NCBI GenBank assembly: GCA_963734365.1
Contig: CAVTGV010000007.1
Coordinates: forward strand, 186,001-250,000
DNA length: 64,000 bases
Origin: JACVRW01 sp963734365
GTDB lineage: Bacteria > Actinomycetota > Thermoleophilia > Solirubrobacterales > Thermoleophilaceae
Direction of reading: 5' to 3'
Shown: piece after piece, positions 16,156 through 25,726 of the stretch
Layout of the letters: every line of letters begins with the position of its first letter
Position numbering within the stretch: the stretch's first letter is position 1
Position numbers and translations under genes: made by a program
The notes under the pieces: generated by a model
Told to the model about the DNA's origin: nothing
Seen by the model: the letters and a program-made list of their open reading frames with translations, nothing else
Databases searched by the model: none

Positions 16156-17535
16156 CTAGTCCTCCACACGCCCCGCCGCGAAGGTGCCGGCCAACGCGGC
16201 CCGTGACGACACGCCGAGCTTGGAGTAGATCCTGCCGAGGTGGTTCTCGATGGTCTTCTCGCTGAGAGACAGGGCCTCCGCCACCTGCCGGTTGGTACGG
16301 CCCTGGGCCACGAGCTCCGCCACCTCGAGCTCGCGTGCGCTGAACGCGGCGATCCCGTCGCCCGCACCGCGGCGCGTGACCGGCCTGGCCACGCGTCGTC
16401 CCTGGCGGCGCAGCTCGCGCGCCGCGGCGTCCGCATAGCGGCGTGCATCACATGCTCGGAGCGTTCCCAGAGCACGCTCGAGCTCGGCGGCGCCGCGGCG
16501 ACGCTGTCCGCCGGCGATCAGCGCGCGGCCGGCCAGGGTGCGGGCCCGTCCGGACAGGATCCGGTCCGCCGGCCGCTCGGCCGCCTCGGCCGCCGCGATG
16601 GCGCTCGTGGCGGCGTCGCGGGAGGTGCCGCTCGCGAGCTGGACGGCGGCTCGTGCCATCAGCGCCTCGGCCGCGCGCCCGCCGAGCGCTCCGTCACGGA
16701 CGCAGTGCTCGGCCCGGGCGGCCCAGTCGCGAGCCTCGTCAGGTTCGTCCAGGGCGAGCGCCGCCCGGGTGAGGATCTCGTAGAAGTGGGGGCGATAGCT
16801 CAGCTCGATCACGGGCAGCTCCTGACCGCGGGCGCCGGCGAGCAGTTCCTCTCGCGCTCGGGAGGGATCGCCGGCCTCGAGCCGCGTCTCGGCGACGTAG
16901 CACGCGGTGAGCGCCTCGCCGGCCACGCCGAGGGCCTCGTCGCCGCAGCGCTCGGCCAGGCTCAGATCCCCCGCCAGCGTGGCGATCCAGCAGCGCAGCG
17001 TGAGCGACCACGCGAGTGGCTGGTCGTTGAGTGCGGGCCGCGCGGACTCGATCGTCGCGTCGGCCCGCGCGGCGGCGGAGTCGAGGCGCCCGAGCCACGT
17101 CTGGCAGATCGCGGCACCGATCGTGAGCGGCACGACCAGATGGCCCTGTCCCGTTGCGCGCGACACCTCGAGCCCTCGCTCCAGGTGACGGATGCCGTCC
17201 GCGTGGCGCTCGAGGCTCTGACAGGCCCAGCCGAGGTTGAGCAGCGCGTCCACGCGTGCACCGAGCTCGGCGTCGCTCAGCGAGTCGACAAGGGCGGCAG
17301 CCTGCGCGAACGCGTCGTGGGCGGCCGCGATGTTCCCGACGTTGTACTCAGCCAGCGCGAGCGCCCCCGCCGCCGTGGCCTGCAGCGGACGCTCGTCGAG
17401 CGCGGCCGCGGCCCGGTGCGCCGCGCGCGCATTCTCGAGCTCCAGGGACGCGGCCGAGGAGCCGCGCGCGCCGAGCATCCGCCCGATCGCGGCCAGCTCA
17501 TCCGTGCGTCCTACGAGGCCGGTGTGGTCTTCCAT
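16156..17535 (-). CDS. LuxR-family regulator lacking its ATPase domain
   Basis: A 459-residue protein ending in a LuxR helix-turn-helix (FSARELEVAELVAQGRTNRQ, SLSEKTIENHLGRIYSKLGV). The middle is a series of TPR-like helical pairs. The first ~22 residues (GLVGRTDELAAIGRMLGARG) are the start of a signal-transduction ATPase as in MalT/LAL regulators, but the sequence then jumps to the TPR region with no P-loop (GxxGxGKT) or Walker B. Full relatives are ~900 aa, for example the gene at 30991 here. An in-frame deletion of the nucleotide-binding domain seems likely. It could still bind DNA without ATP control. ATG 17535 has a ggag ribosome site. Confidence 0.8.
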   Translation of the reverse strand: MEDHTGLVGRTDELAAIGRMLGARGSSAASLELENARAAHRAAAALDERPLQATAAGALALAEYNVGNIAAAHDAFAQAAALVDSLSDAELGARVDALLNLGWACQSLERHADGIRHLERGLEVSRATGQGHLVVPLTIGAAICQTWLGRLDSAAARADATIESARPALNDQPLAWSLTLRCWIATLAGDLSLAERCGDEALGVAGEALTACYVAETRLEAGDPSRAREELLAGARGQELPVIELSYRPHFYEILTRAALALDEPDEARDWAARAEHCVRDGALGGRAAEALMARAAVQLASGTSRDAATSAIAAAEAAERPADRILSGRARTLAGRALIAGGQRRRGAAELERALGTLRACDARRYADAAARELRRQGRRVARPVTRRGAGDGIAAFSARELEVAELVAQGRTNRQVAEALSLSEKTIENHLGRIYSKLGVSSRAALAGTFAAGRVED

Positions 17536-17582
17536 CCCAACTCCCGGCGCGCCCCAATCGGAACAGTACTCCCCGCACGGGT

Positions 17583-17588
17583 TAGAGT
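17583..17588 (+). promoter_or_regulatory. Putative -10 (TAGAGT), leaderless spacing
   Basis: TAGAGT lies 7 nt before the ATG of the metallo-hydrolase at 17596, with no ribosome site between. Confidence 0.35.
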
Positions 17589-17595
17589 CGCCGGG

Positions 17596-18387
17596 ATGCG
17601 GCTCACCGTGCTCGGAAAGTCGCCGTCCTGGCAGGACGCCGGGGGAGCGTGCTCGGGGTACCTGCTCGAGGAGGCCGGGACCTTGGTCCTGATCGACTGC
17701 GGCAACGGCGTGTTCGGCAAGCTGCGCGAGCGGATCGACTACGTCGACGTGGATGCGGTCGTGATCTCGCACCTGCACGCCGACCACTTCCTCGATCTCG
17801 TTCCGTTCTCCTACGCGCTCACCTACGCCCCTCGCCAGCAGCCGGTGCCCGTGGACCGCTGGCCGGGGACCGACAACCCGGCGCGGCCCGCGCTGCACGT
17901 CCCGCCCGGGGGCCAGGCCGCTTTTCGCCGGCTGGCCGGCACGTGGGGTCCCGAGGAGCTGATCGAGAACGCGTTCGCCCTGCGTGAGTACGACCCGGCC
18001 GAGCGGGTGGAGATCGGACCGCTGGAGGTGAGCTTCCAGGCCGTCCCCCACTTCACCGAGACCTATGCCATGAGCTTCACCGACAACGAAGGCCACCGGA
18101 TCGTCTACGGGGCGGACTCCCGCCCGACCGACGCTCTGAGCGAGTTCGCGCGCGGCGCGGACCTGCTGCTGGTGGAGGCGACCCTTCCGCGCCCCGAGCG
18201 CACGGGGATGCGCGGACACCTCACGCCGGCCGAGGCAGGCGAGCTGGCCCGTGCCGCGGGCGCGGGCCGCGTGGTGCTCGTGCACATCTCGGACGAGCTC
18301 GACTGGGACTGGGCCCGCGACGAGGCCGCCGCCGCATTCGGCGGGCCTGTCGAGGTGGCCCGCCAAGGCGCCACCTACGAGGTGTAG
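17596..18387 (+). CDS. MBL-fold metallo-hydrolase (RNase Z-like group)
   Basis: A 263-residue metallo-beta-lactamase-fold protein. The metal motif is VVISHLHADHFLDL (HxHxDH); later ligands are in QAVPHFTETYAM, VYGADSRPT (bridging Asp) and GHLTPAEAGELA, ending with VVLVHIS. The arrangement fits the RNase Z/cAMP-phosphodiesterase-like subgroup widely annotated as MBL fold metallo-hydrolase; tRNA 3' processing is not shown. It is divergent from the LuxR-like gene. Confidence 0.85.
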   Translation: MRLTVLGKSPSWQDAGGACSGYLLEEAGTLVLIDCGNGVFGKLRERIDYVDVDAVVISHLHADHFLDLVPFSYALTYAPRQQPVPVDRWPGTDNPARPALHVPPGGQAAFRRLAGTWGPEELIENAFALREYDPAERVEIGPLEVSFQAVPHFTETYAMSFTDNEGHRIVYGADSRPTDALSEFARGADLLLVEATLPRPERTGMRGHLTPAEAGELARAAGAGRVVLVHISDELDWDWARDEAAAAFGGPVEVARQGATYEV

Positions 18388-18400
18388 CGCCGGGCAGCCC

Positions 18401-20098
18401 CTACGGCAGCACGTCGATCCGGTCCAGCGCCGGCGGCGCGATCGGCGTACCGGTGAGCGAAGTCGCCACGTAGGCCTCCAGCGCGTCGGTGTCCACCGCG
18501 CCGCCGAGCCGGTCGGTGCCGTCGCGCAACACGGTGAACTTGTCGCCGCCGTCGGCCAGGAACGAGTTGACCGTCACCCGATAGCTGGCCGCCGGATCCA
18601 CTGCGGCGCCGCCGATCGTGAGCCCGGTCACCGGGTTGGCGGCGCCCTCGCAGGGCTGCCCGACCAGCGCGGCGGCTGCGCTCTGGCTGTAGCTGTACTC
18701 CACTCCCGCCGAGGGCAGCAGCACGCGCGGGAAGTCCTGGGTGCACCACTGCTGCTTGAGCATCTCGTAGATCTGGGCACCCGTAAGGGTGAGCGTGACG
18801 AGCGAGTTCCCGAACGGCTGGACGGTGAAAGCCTCGCCGTAGGTCACGCTGCCGTCGCCCTCTGAGCCGCTCTGGGCGAAGGTGAAGTCCGCGCGCACGC
18901 CGCCCGGATTCATGAACGCGGCCACGGCCCCACCGGTGCTCGCATCGGCGGTGGCCGCGAGCTGAGCGTCGGCGATCAGGTTGCCGGCGGCGTTCTCGCC
19001 GGAGTCGTCGGTGGTGCGGGTGATGTCGGCGGAGATCCGCCCGATCACCCGGTCGCGCAGCGGCGCCGCGATCGCGTTGTAGCGATCGATCAGCTGCGTG
19101 ATGTCGCCCGCCTTGAAGACGTTCTGGGTCACGATCAGGTTGTTCGCGGCCACCTGGACCACGTCGCGGGAGCGCCGGTCGAGGGTCAGGTCGATGTCGG
19201 TGATCAGACGGCCGAAGGAGCTCGCGCTGGTCACGGGCCGGCCGTCGATCACGCAGTTGTAGGCCGAGTGGGTGTGGCCGGTGACGAACAGGTCCACCGC
19301 CTTGGTGGTGCGCCCGACGATGTCCACGATGGGCCCGGAGATCCCGTTGCAGTCGTTGATGCCGCCCGGCTGCGACTGAACGCCGCCCTCGTGCAACAGC
19401 ACCACGATCGCCCGCACGCCGCGCCTGCGCAGCTGGCGGGCGTAGCGGTTGGCCGTTTCGGCCTCGTCGAGGAACTGCAGGCCGGCGACCCCGGACGGCG
19501 ACACGATGTCGGGAGTGCCCTCCAGCGTCATGCCGATGAAGCCCACCTTCACGCCGCCGAACTTGCGAATCGCGTAGGGACGGAACAGCGTCCTGCCTGT
19601 CCGCTCCCTGACGACGTTGGCCGACAGGTACTTGAAGTTCGCGCCGGAGAAGGCGGTGCCGTCCTGGCAGCCGTCGGTGGGGTGACAGCCCCCGCGCTGC
19701 ATGCGCTTGAGCTCCGCCGCGCCCTCGTCGAACTCGTGGTTGCCCACCGAGCTGAGGTCGAGCCCGATCCGGTTCATGGCCTCGATCGTCGGCTCGTCGT
19801 GGAAGAGCGCGGACAGGAGCGGCGACGCACCGATCAGGTCACCTGCGGCCACCACGAGGCTGTGGCGGCTCTCGGCCTCGAGGTTGCGCACGTGCGTGGC
19901 CAGGTACTCGGCCCCGCCCGCGGGCACGCGCGGCTCGGTGGGGGAGGGCGCAATCGTCCCCGGAGTCGTGGACTCGAGATGACCGTGGAAGTCATTGAGC
20001 CCGATCAACTGCACCTCCACCTCGCGCGGCTTGGCGGCCGCCGCGGCGGGCAGGAGGAGCAGGGCGACGAGGGCGATGAGCACGCTGCGGGGGTTCAT
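18401..20098 (-). CDS. Secreted bifunctional metallophosphatase/5'-nucleotidase
   Basis: A 565-residue exported phosphohydrolase. Signal peptide: residues ~1-22 (SVLIALVALLLLPAAAAA). The N-terminal calcineurin-type phosphatase domain shows LIGLNDFHGHLE, VVAAGDLIGASPLLS, VGNHEFDEG and VTGHTHSAYNC (two-metal ligands). The C-terminal UshA-type substrate domain runs from ~335 (NLIADAQLAATADAS, then VNSFLADGGDKFTVL). Members cleave extracellular nucleotides, UDP-sugars or cyclic nucleotides. The insert CHPTDGCQDGTAFSGANF is usual for the YfkN/UshA family. Convergent with the MBL gene. Confidence 0.92.
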   Translation of the reverse strand: MNPRSVLIALVALLLLPAAAAAKPREVEVQLIGLNDFHGHLESTTPGTIAPSPTEPRVPAGGAEYLATHVRNLEAESRHSLVVAAGDLIGASPLLSALFHDEPTIEAMNRIGLDLSSVGNHEFDEGAAELKRMQRGGCHPTDGCQDGTAFSGANFKYLSANVVRERTGRTLFRPYAIRKFGGVKVGFIGMTLEGTPDIVSPSGVAGLQFLDEAETANRYARQLRRRGVRAIVVLLHEGGVQSQPGGINDCNGISGPIVDIVGRTTKAVDLFVTGHTHSAYNCVIDGRPVTSASSFGRLITDIDLTLDRRSRDVVQVAANNLIVTQNVFKAGDITQLIDRYNAIAAPLRDRVIGRISADITRTTDDSGENAAGNLIADAQLAATADASTGGAVAAFMNPGGVRADFTFAQSGSEGDGSVTYGEAFTVQPFGNSLVTLTLTGAQIYEMLKQQWCTQDFPRVLLPSAGVEYSYSQSAAAALVGQPCEGAANPVTGLTIGGAAVDPAASYRVTVNSFLADGGDKFTVLRDGTDRLGGAVDTDALEAYVATSLTGTPIAPPALDRIDVLP

Positions 20099-20159
20099 GC
20101 CCCAGAGAGTTCCCGGTTCCCCGAAAACCGCGTCACTGTGGTGTGAACACCCGGGCGTC

Positions 20160-20165
20160 TATTCT
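20160..20165 (+). promoter_or_regulatory. Putative -10 (TATTCT) of hsp20-lon
   Basis: TATTCT lies 9 nt before the GTG of hsp20. I looked for CIRCE and HAIR heat-shock operators around it and found neither. Confidence 0.4.
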
Positions 20166-20174
20166 CGGAAATAC

Positions 20175-20615
20175 GTGAGCTCGCAGCGCGACCTGTTCGC
20201 CAACTTCGACCGCATGCGCCGGGAGATCGACGAGCTGTTCGGCGACGTGTTCGAGCGGCAGACCGGCCTGAGGGGGCGCGGCTTCTCGCCCTCGGTGGAC
20301 GTGTACTACACCGACAACCCGCCGCGGGCGGTGGTCAAGGCCGATCTCTCCGGAATCCACATCTCCGACGTCGCTCTCGAGATCCGAGGGCGGCAGCTGC
20401 TGATCTCGGGCGAGCGCCGCCCCGCGGAGGCCGCCGGACGCCTCTACCAGCAGATCGAGATCGAGCACGGACCCTTCCGCAGGATCGTGGAGCTCGGTGC
20501 CGACGTGGTGGCCGAGGCCGCGCGCGCCTCGTACGAGGACGGCATGCTCGAGGTCGCGATCCCTCTCGCGCGGGCCGAGCAGGCGGTGCGCCGCGTGCCC
20601 ATCGAAGACGGATGA
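20175..20615 (+). CDS. Small heat-shock protein Hsp20/alpha-crystallin
   Basis: A 146-residue holdase chaperone. The alpha-crystallin domain begins at FSPSVDVYYTDNPPRAVVKA (~38) and continues through ISDVALEIRGRQLLISGERR and GPFRRIVELGADV to ASYEDGMLEVAIPLA, with a short C-terminal tail. The GTG at 20175 gives the normal N-terminus (SSQRDLFANFDRMRREIDEL). It overlaps lon by ATGA, so holdase and protease are made together, a sensible stress pair. Confidence 0.93.
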   Translation: MSSQRDLFANFDRMRREIDELFGDVFERQTGLRGRGFSPSVDVYYTDNPPRAVVKADLSGIHISDVALEIRGRQLLISGERRPAEAAGRLYQQIEIEHGPFRRIVELGADVVAEAARASYEDGMLEVAIPLARAEQAVRRVPIEDG

Positions 20616-22997
20616 GCATCCACATCCCCGCAAGCGAAGGCGAGGCCGTCACCGCCGAGGTGAAGACGAGCCTTCCCGAGGCGCTGCCGGTGCTGCCGCT
20701 GCGGGAGTCCGTCCCGTTCCCGGAGGCGCTCACGCCGCTGGCGGTCGGTCAGGAGCGCTCCATCCAGCTGATCAACGACGCCCTCGCCGGCAACCGGATG
20801 CTCGTAATGGTCGCCTCGAAGGACCCGGAGGCCGAGGAGCCCGGGCCCGACGACCTGTACCGGGTCGGCGTGGCCGGGGTGGTCGCGCGGATGCTCAAGG
20901 TGCCCGACGGCACTCTGCGCATCCTGGTGCACGGCGCGCAGCGCGTGCAGATCGAGAAGTTCACCGCCACCGATCCCTACCTGGTCGCGCGCATTCAGGA
21001 GGCGCCGGACATCGTTCACCCCTCGCCCGAGCTCGAGGCGCTTCACCGCAACGTGCAGGGCACGTTCTCGCGCATCATCGAGGAGCTGCCCTACCTGCCC
21101 GAGGAGCTGCTGGTGGCGGTGGCCAACCTCGACGACGCCGCTGAGCTCGCCCACATGATCGCGGGAGCGCTGCGCATCAAGACCGAGGAGAAGCAGGCGC
21201 TGCTCGAGGAGCGCGACCTCACCAAGCGCCTGCGCATGCTGTCGGAGATCCTGGCCCGCGAGCTCGAGTTGGTGGAGATCGGCACCCGCATCCAGACACA
21301 GGTGCAGTCGGAGATGGACAAGGGGCAGCGCGACTGGTTTCTGCGGCAGCAGCTCAAGGCCATCCAAGACGAGCTCGGCGAGCACGACGAGCAGGAGATC
21401 GAGGCCCAGGAGCTGCGACGCCAGCTGGACGAGGCGGGGCTACCGGATTACGCGATGAAGCAGGCCGAGCGCGAGCTGTCGCGCTTCGAGCACCTTCCGC
21501 CCCAGGCCGCGGAGCACGGGGTGATCCGCACCTACCTCGAGTGGCTGGCGACGCTGCCGTGGTCAAAGTCGAGCGACGACAACCTGGACCTCGGGCACGC
21601 CCGCGAGGTGCTCGACCGCGACCACTACGACATCGACCGGGTCAAGGACCGGATCCTCGAGTTCCTCGCCGTGCGCAAGCTCAAGCCCGACGCCCGCTCC
21701 TCGATCCTCTGCTTCGTCGGCCCACCCGGAGTGGGAAAGACCTCGCTCGGGCGCTCGGTGGCGGAGGCGATGGGCCGCGCCTTCGAACGCATCTCGGTGG
21801 GCGGCGTGCGCGACGAGTCCGAGATTCGCGGGCACCGGCGCACCTACATCGGGGCGCTGCCGGGCACGATCATCCGCGCCCTCCGGGACGCCGAGACCAA
21901 CAACCCCGTGTTCATGATCGACGAGATCGACAAGATGGGCATGGACTTCCGGGGCGACCCGGCGAGCGCGATGCTCGAGGTGCTCGACCCCGAGCAGAAC
22001 TCGACCTTCCGCGACCACTACATCGATCTTCCCTTCGACCTCTCGCGCTGCTTCTTCATCTGCACCGCGAACCAGCTCGATCCCGTGCCGCCCGCGCTGC
22101 GCGATCGCATGGAGATCATCGAGCTGTCCGGCTACACCCAGGAGGAGAAGCGTGAGATCGCCAAGCGCTACCTCGTGCCCCGGCAGATGGAGCAGAACGG
22201 CGTCGGCCGCTCGAAGATCGCCTTCACCGACGACGCCCTCGAGCTGATCATCGACGGCTACACGCGGGAGGCCGGCGTGCGCAACCTAGAGCGCGAGATC
22301 GGATCGGTCTGCCGCAAGGTCGCGCGCGAGTTCGCCGAGGGCAAGCGTCGCTCGAAGCGGACGGTGCGCCCCGCGATCGTCATCGAGCTGCTCGGCAAGC
22401 CGCGCTTCCAGCCCGACGTCCAGCGTCGTACCGGCGAGCCCGGCGTGGCCACCGGCCTGGCCTGGACGCCGGTGGGCGGCGACGTGCTGTTCGTCGAGGC
22501 CACGGCCTACCCCGGTGACGGCAAGCTCCAGATCACCGGTCAGCTCGGCGACGTGATGAAGGAGTCCGCCGCCGCCGCGCTCTCCTACGTCAAGACACGC
22601 ACCGGGTCGATCGACGGCAAAGTCCCCGACGACTGGTTTCGCACCCACGACCTGCACGTGCACGTGCCCGCAGGGGCCATCCCCAAGGACGGGCCCAGCG
22701 CGGGCATCACGATGGCCACCGCGCTCGCCTCGCAGATCAGCGGCCGCGCCGGTGCGCGCGGACACCGCGATGACCGGCGAGATCACGCTCACCGGCAAGG
22801 TGCTCCCCATCGGCGGCCTCAAGGAGAAGGCGCTGGCCGCCCAGCGCGCCGGCATCAACCGGCTGATCATCCCGCGCCGCAACGAGCCCGACATCGACGA
22901 CATTCCCGCCCACCTGCGCAAGCGGATGAAGTTCGTTCTGGTGGACGACGTGGACGAGGTGCTGGCGGCCGCGCTCGAGAAGCGCCCGCGGCGCTGA
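20612..22997 (+). pseudogene. lon: ATP-dependent protease Lon, frameshifted in the protease domain as sequenced
   Basis: Lon unfolds and degrades damaged proteins. The N-terminal substrate domain (LPVLPLRESVPFPEALTPL), AAA+ module (FVGPPGVGKTSLGRSVAEAM; FMIDEIDKMG) and start of the protease domain with catalytic Ser (DGPSAGITMATALAS) are in one frame; from VRADTAMTGEITLTGKVLPI onward, including the catalytic Lys of GGLKEKALAAQRAG, the frame changes. Length 2386 nt is a multiple of three plus one; one extra G near 22748 turns SGRPVRADT into SGRAGARG. As written the enzyme would lose its Ser-Lys dyad. Restored length is 794 aa, normal for Lon. A sequencing indel is the simplest explanation. Confidence 0.9.
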
Positions 22998-23067
22998 GGA
23001 CGAAATCCGGGTGCGAGGCGCGAATCCCGGGTAGAGTGTGCCGACCGCAGGCGGATCGAGGAGAGCA

Positions 23068-23529
23068 ATGGCAGGTAAGAAGAAGGCCGCCAAGGCCGGA
23101 GCCGGAGCGGTTGCCGCCGGCGCGGCGGTCCGTAACAACCAATACGTACAACGGCTTATGGAGGACCCGGAGTTGCGCGAGAACCTGCGCAACGCTGCCG
23201 TGTCGGCCAAGAAGGCCTATTCGCGCATCAACGGCAAGGGTCCCGCGAAGGCGCTCGACGACAAGAAGGTCCAGCGAGAGCTCAAGGAGGCCACCGGGTC
23301 GCTGAAGGAAGCGACCGACGCCCTGCTCGGCAAGAAGAAGAAGAAGAGCCGCAAGGGTCGGCTTCTGCTTCTGGCCGTGGTCGGCGCCGGGGTGGCGCTG
23401 GTCGCGAGCGAGGGCCTACGCAAGAAGGTCCTTGACGCGCTGTTCGGCGCCGAGGAGGAGTTCGAGTACACCGCCAGCACCACTCCGGAGCCGACGGCGA
23501 GCTCGAGCGAGCCGGTGGGCACCACCTAG
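23068..23529 (+). CDS. Lys/Ala-rich single-pass membrane protein
   Basis: A 153-residue protein of unknown function. Basic, Ala/Lys-rich N-terminus (AGKKKAAKAGAGAVAAGAAV), a helical central part, a Lys run (GKKKKKSRKG), then one hydrophobic segment (LLLLAVVGAGVALVAS, ~95-112) and a Thr/Ser/Glu tail. It resembles YtxH-type or Thermoleophilia-specific membrane proteins in build. The ATG has gaggagag 3 nt upstream. A hairpin terminator follows at 23554. Confidence 0.7.
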   Translation: MAGKKKAAKAGAGAVAAGAAVRNNQYVQRLMEDPELRENLRNAAVSAKKAYSRINGKGPAKALDDKKVQRELKEATGSLKEATDALLGKKKKKSRKGRLLLLAVVGAGVALVASEGLRKKVLDALFGAEEEFEYTASTTPEPTASSSEPVGTT

Positions 23530-23553
23530 CCGGCCGTCCTCAGGAAGTTTGGT

Positions 23554-23579
23554 CGAGAGGCGCCTCCGGGCGCCTCTCG
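23554..23579 (+). terminator. Hairpin terminator
   Basis: A perfect 11-bp stem (cgagaggcgcc / ggcgcctctcg) with tetraloop tccg, 24 nt after the preceding stop. The T tract is poor (gtcatttc), usual for high-GC actinobacteria. Confidence 0.7.
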
Positions 23580-23652
23580 TCATTTCACGGGTCCTTCGAT
23601 CTCGTTGTGCCTCGCCTCTGGCTGGCCAGCCAGCTACGATGGCGCGCGAGCG

Positions 23653-24270
23653 ATGGAAGCCGCTGCCACAGAGGTACCCCGCAAGCTCGAAGGCGACAAG
23701 GCCCAGCGCATCATCGCCGCCATGCGCTCCAGCGTGGGCCGGCGCGGCGCGGCGGGCTCGACCTTCGATCACGTCGCTCGCGAGGCCGGCGTGTCACGCG
23801 GGCTCCTGCACTACTACTTCGGCTCGAAGGAGCGTCTGCTCGTCGAGGTCGTCCGCCACGACTGCGACGTCCGCAACCGCAACATGGACGAGCGGCTCGC
23901 CCAGGCGGGCAGCGAGGACGAGATCCTCGACGCCCTCGTCGTCGGCCTCAACGAGTTCCTCGAGGACGACGCCGGCGGCCAGGCGGTGATCTACGAGATG
24001 CTCTCCGCGTCGCGACACTCCGAGGAGATTCGCGCGGAGCTGGCCGAGCTGTACCGCCAGTGGCGCGAGCGGCTGGCCGGCTGGCTGCGCGTGAAGGAGC
24101 GCGACGGAGTGATCCGCCTCCAGGCCGAGCCCGAGGCCGTGGCCTCGATCCTGTTCGCGCTCGGCGACGGCTTCGGGATCCAGTCGCTGTCGGATCCCGA
24201 CTGGGATCAGGCGGCCGCGTTCGATCTCGGTGTGCGAACCGCGCGCGGCCTGCTGGGCGACCCCTCCTGA
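23653..24270 (+). CDS. TetR-family transcriptional regulator
   Basis: A 205-residue repressor-type protein. The N-terminal helix-turn-helix is in AGSTFDHVAREAGVSRGLLH followed by YYFGSKERLLVEV, the TetR signature; the C-terminal ligand domain (BetI-like, TetR_C_6 in style) ends in RTARGLLGD. A -10-like TACGAT lies 12 nt before the ATG. The target is unknown: the downstream neighbour glyS is convergent, with stops only one base apart. Confidence 0.92.
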   Translation: MEAAATEVPRKLEGDKAQRIIAAMRSSVGRRGAAGSTFDHVAREAGVSRGLLHYYFGSKERLLVEVVRHDCDVRNRNMDERLAQAGSEDEILDALVVGLNEFLEDDAGGQAVIYEMLSASRHSEEIRAELAELYRQWRERLAGWLRVKERDGVIRLQAEPEAVASILFALGDGFGIQSLSDPDWDQAAAFDLGVRTARGLLGDPS

Positions 24271-24271
24271 G

Positions 24272-25618
24272 TCAGGCGGCGGCGAGCCTGCGCTCGAGCT
24301 CGGCAGGCAGCCCGTCGAGCTCGATCCGCACCTGCTCCAGCGAGTCGCGATCGCGCAGCGTGACCGTGTTGTCGTCGCTGGTCTGGCCGTCGACGGTGAC
24401 CCCCCAGGGCGTGCCGATCTCGTCCTGGCGGCGGTAGCGCTTGCCGATCGAGCCGCCGGCGTCGTACTCGGCGGGCATCAGCGTTCGTAGCTCCTCGTAG
24501 AGCCGCCGCGCCAGCTCGGGCATGCCTTCGCGGTTCACGAGCGGCAGCACGGCGACCTTGACCGGAGCCACCTTGGGATGCAGGCCCAGCACCACGCGCT
24601 GGCGTCCTTCGATCTCCTCCTCGCGATAGGCGTCGCACATCAGCGCGAGCAGCGCGCGCCCCACGCCGCCGGCGGGCTCGATCACGTGCGGCACGTAGCG
24701 CTCGCCGCTCGCGGTGTCCACGTACTCGAGCTTCTCGCCGGAGTGCTTGGCGTGCTGGGTGAGGTCGAAGTCGCCACGGTTGGCGATGCCCTCGAGCTCC
24801 GACCAGCCGATGGGGTAGAGGTACTCGATGTCGCTCGTGGCTGAGGAGTAGTGCGACAGCTCGTCCGGCCCGTGCTCGCGCAGCCGCAGCTTCTCGCGAT
24901 CGAGGCCCAGCCCCACGTACCAGTTCAGCCGAGCCTCCATCCAGTGCTCGTGCCAGCGCTCGGCCTCGTCCGGGGGCACGAAGTACTCCATCTCCATCTG
25001 CTCGAACTCGAGCGTGCGGAACACGAAGTTGCCGGGCGTGATCTCGTTGCGAAACGACTTGCCGACCTGCGCGATGCCGAACGGCGGCTTGCGGCGCGCG
25101 TACTGCAGCGTGTTCTTGAAGTTGAGGAAGATGCCCTGCGCGGTCTCGGGGCGCAGGAAGACCGTGGACCCGGCGTCCTTCACCGGTCCGATCGTGGTCT
25201 CGAACATGAGGTTGAACTCGCGCGCCTCGGTCAGATCGCAGTCCTTGTGCTGCCCGGGAAGCTTGGAGGGGGCGTGCCCGCAGCGGATCTCGGGGTTGTT
25301 GCCGGTGCCGTCGAGCTCCTCCTGAAGGTGATCGGCGCGAAAGCGCTGCTGGCACGCGCGGCAGTCGATGAGCGGGTCGGTGAAGCCCTCCAGGTGGCCG
25401 GAGGCCTCCCAGGTGCGCGGGTGCTGGATGATCGCCGAGTCGAGCGCGACCACGTCGTCGCGCTCCTGGATCATGGCCTTCCACCACTCGGCGATGACGT
25501 TGTTCTTCAGCAGCACGCCGTAGTGGCCGTAGTCGTAGGTGTTGGCGATGCCGCCGTAGATCTCCGACGCCGGGAAGATGAAGCCACGGCGCTTGGACAG
25601 CGCCACGATGTTGTCCAT
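24272..25618 (-). CDS. glyS: Glycyl-tRNA synthetase, dimeric (class II, alpha2) type
   Basis: Charges tRNA-Gly. The 448-residue protein is the single-chain form found in actinobacteria rather than the alpha2beta2 form. It starts DNIVALSKRRGFIFPASEIY, has the class II motif 2 region (QVGKSFRNEITPGNFVFRTL) and motif 3 (EPAGGVGRALLALMCDAY), a zinc-site CRACQQRF, and the anticodon-binding domain from ~340 (VAPVKVAVLPLVNREGMPEL; YRRQDEIGTPWGVTVDGQT). ATG 25618 gives the family start; GTG codons a little upstream are possible but not needed. Confidence 0.95.
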   Translation of the reverse strand: MDNIVALSKRRGFIFPASEIYGGIANTYDYGHYGVLLKNNVIAEWWKAMIQERDDVVALDSAIIQHPRTWEASGHLEGFTDPLIDCRACQQRFRADHLQEELDGTGNNPEIRCGHAPSKLPGQHKDCDLTEAREFNLMFETTIGPVKDAGSTVFLRPETAQGIFLNFKNTLQYARRKPPFGIAQVGKSFRNEITPGNFVFRTLEFEQMEMEYFVPPDEAERWHEHWMEARLNWYVGLGLDREKLRLREHGPDELSHYSSATSDIEYLYPIGWSELEGIANRGDFDLTQHAKHSGEKLEYVDTASGERYVPHVIEPAGGVGRALLALMCDAYREEEIEGRQRVVLGLHPKVAPVKVAVLPLVNREGMPELARRLYEELRTLMPAEYDAGGSIGKRYRRQDEIGTPWGVTVDGQTSDDNTVTLRDRDSLEQVRIELDGLPAELERRLAAA

Positions 25619-25726
25619 CGTCACCACGGCGCTGACCCTACCCAAACCGGCGAAATGGTCGGTAATTCCGCCGCCCCGGGGACCTTGGCGTGTCGATGCG
25701 GGCACTATCGGGGTAGGTTGGCCCGG

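Noticed and set aside
16240..18387. Very long open frames antisense to the LuxR-like gene and many other genes
   Set aside because: In ~70% GC DNA, antisense frames stay open by codon bias; these lack domains and starts with ribosome sites, while the opposite strand carries clear families.
20099..20174. A CIRCE or HAIR heat-shock operator upstream of hsp20-lon
   Set aside because: No GCACTC/GAGTGC or CTTGAGT/ACTCAAG dyad is present there.
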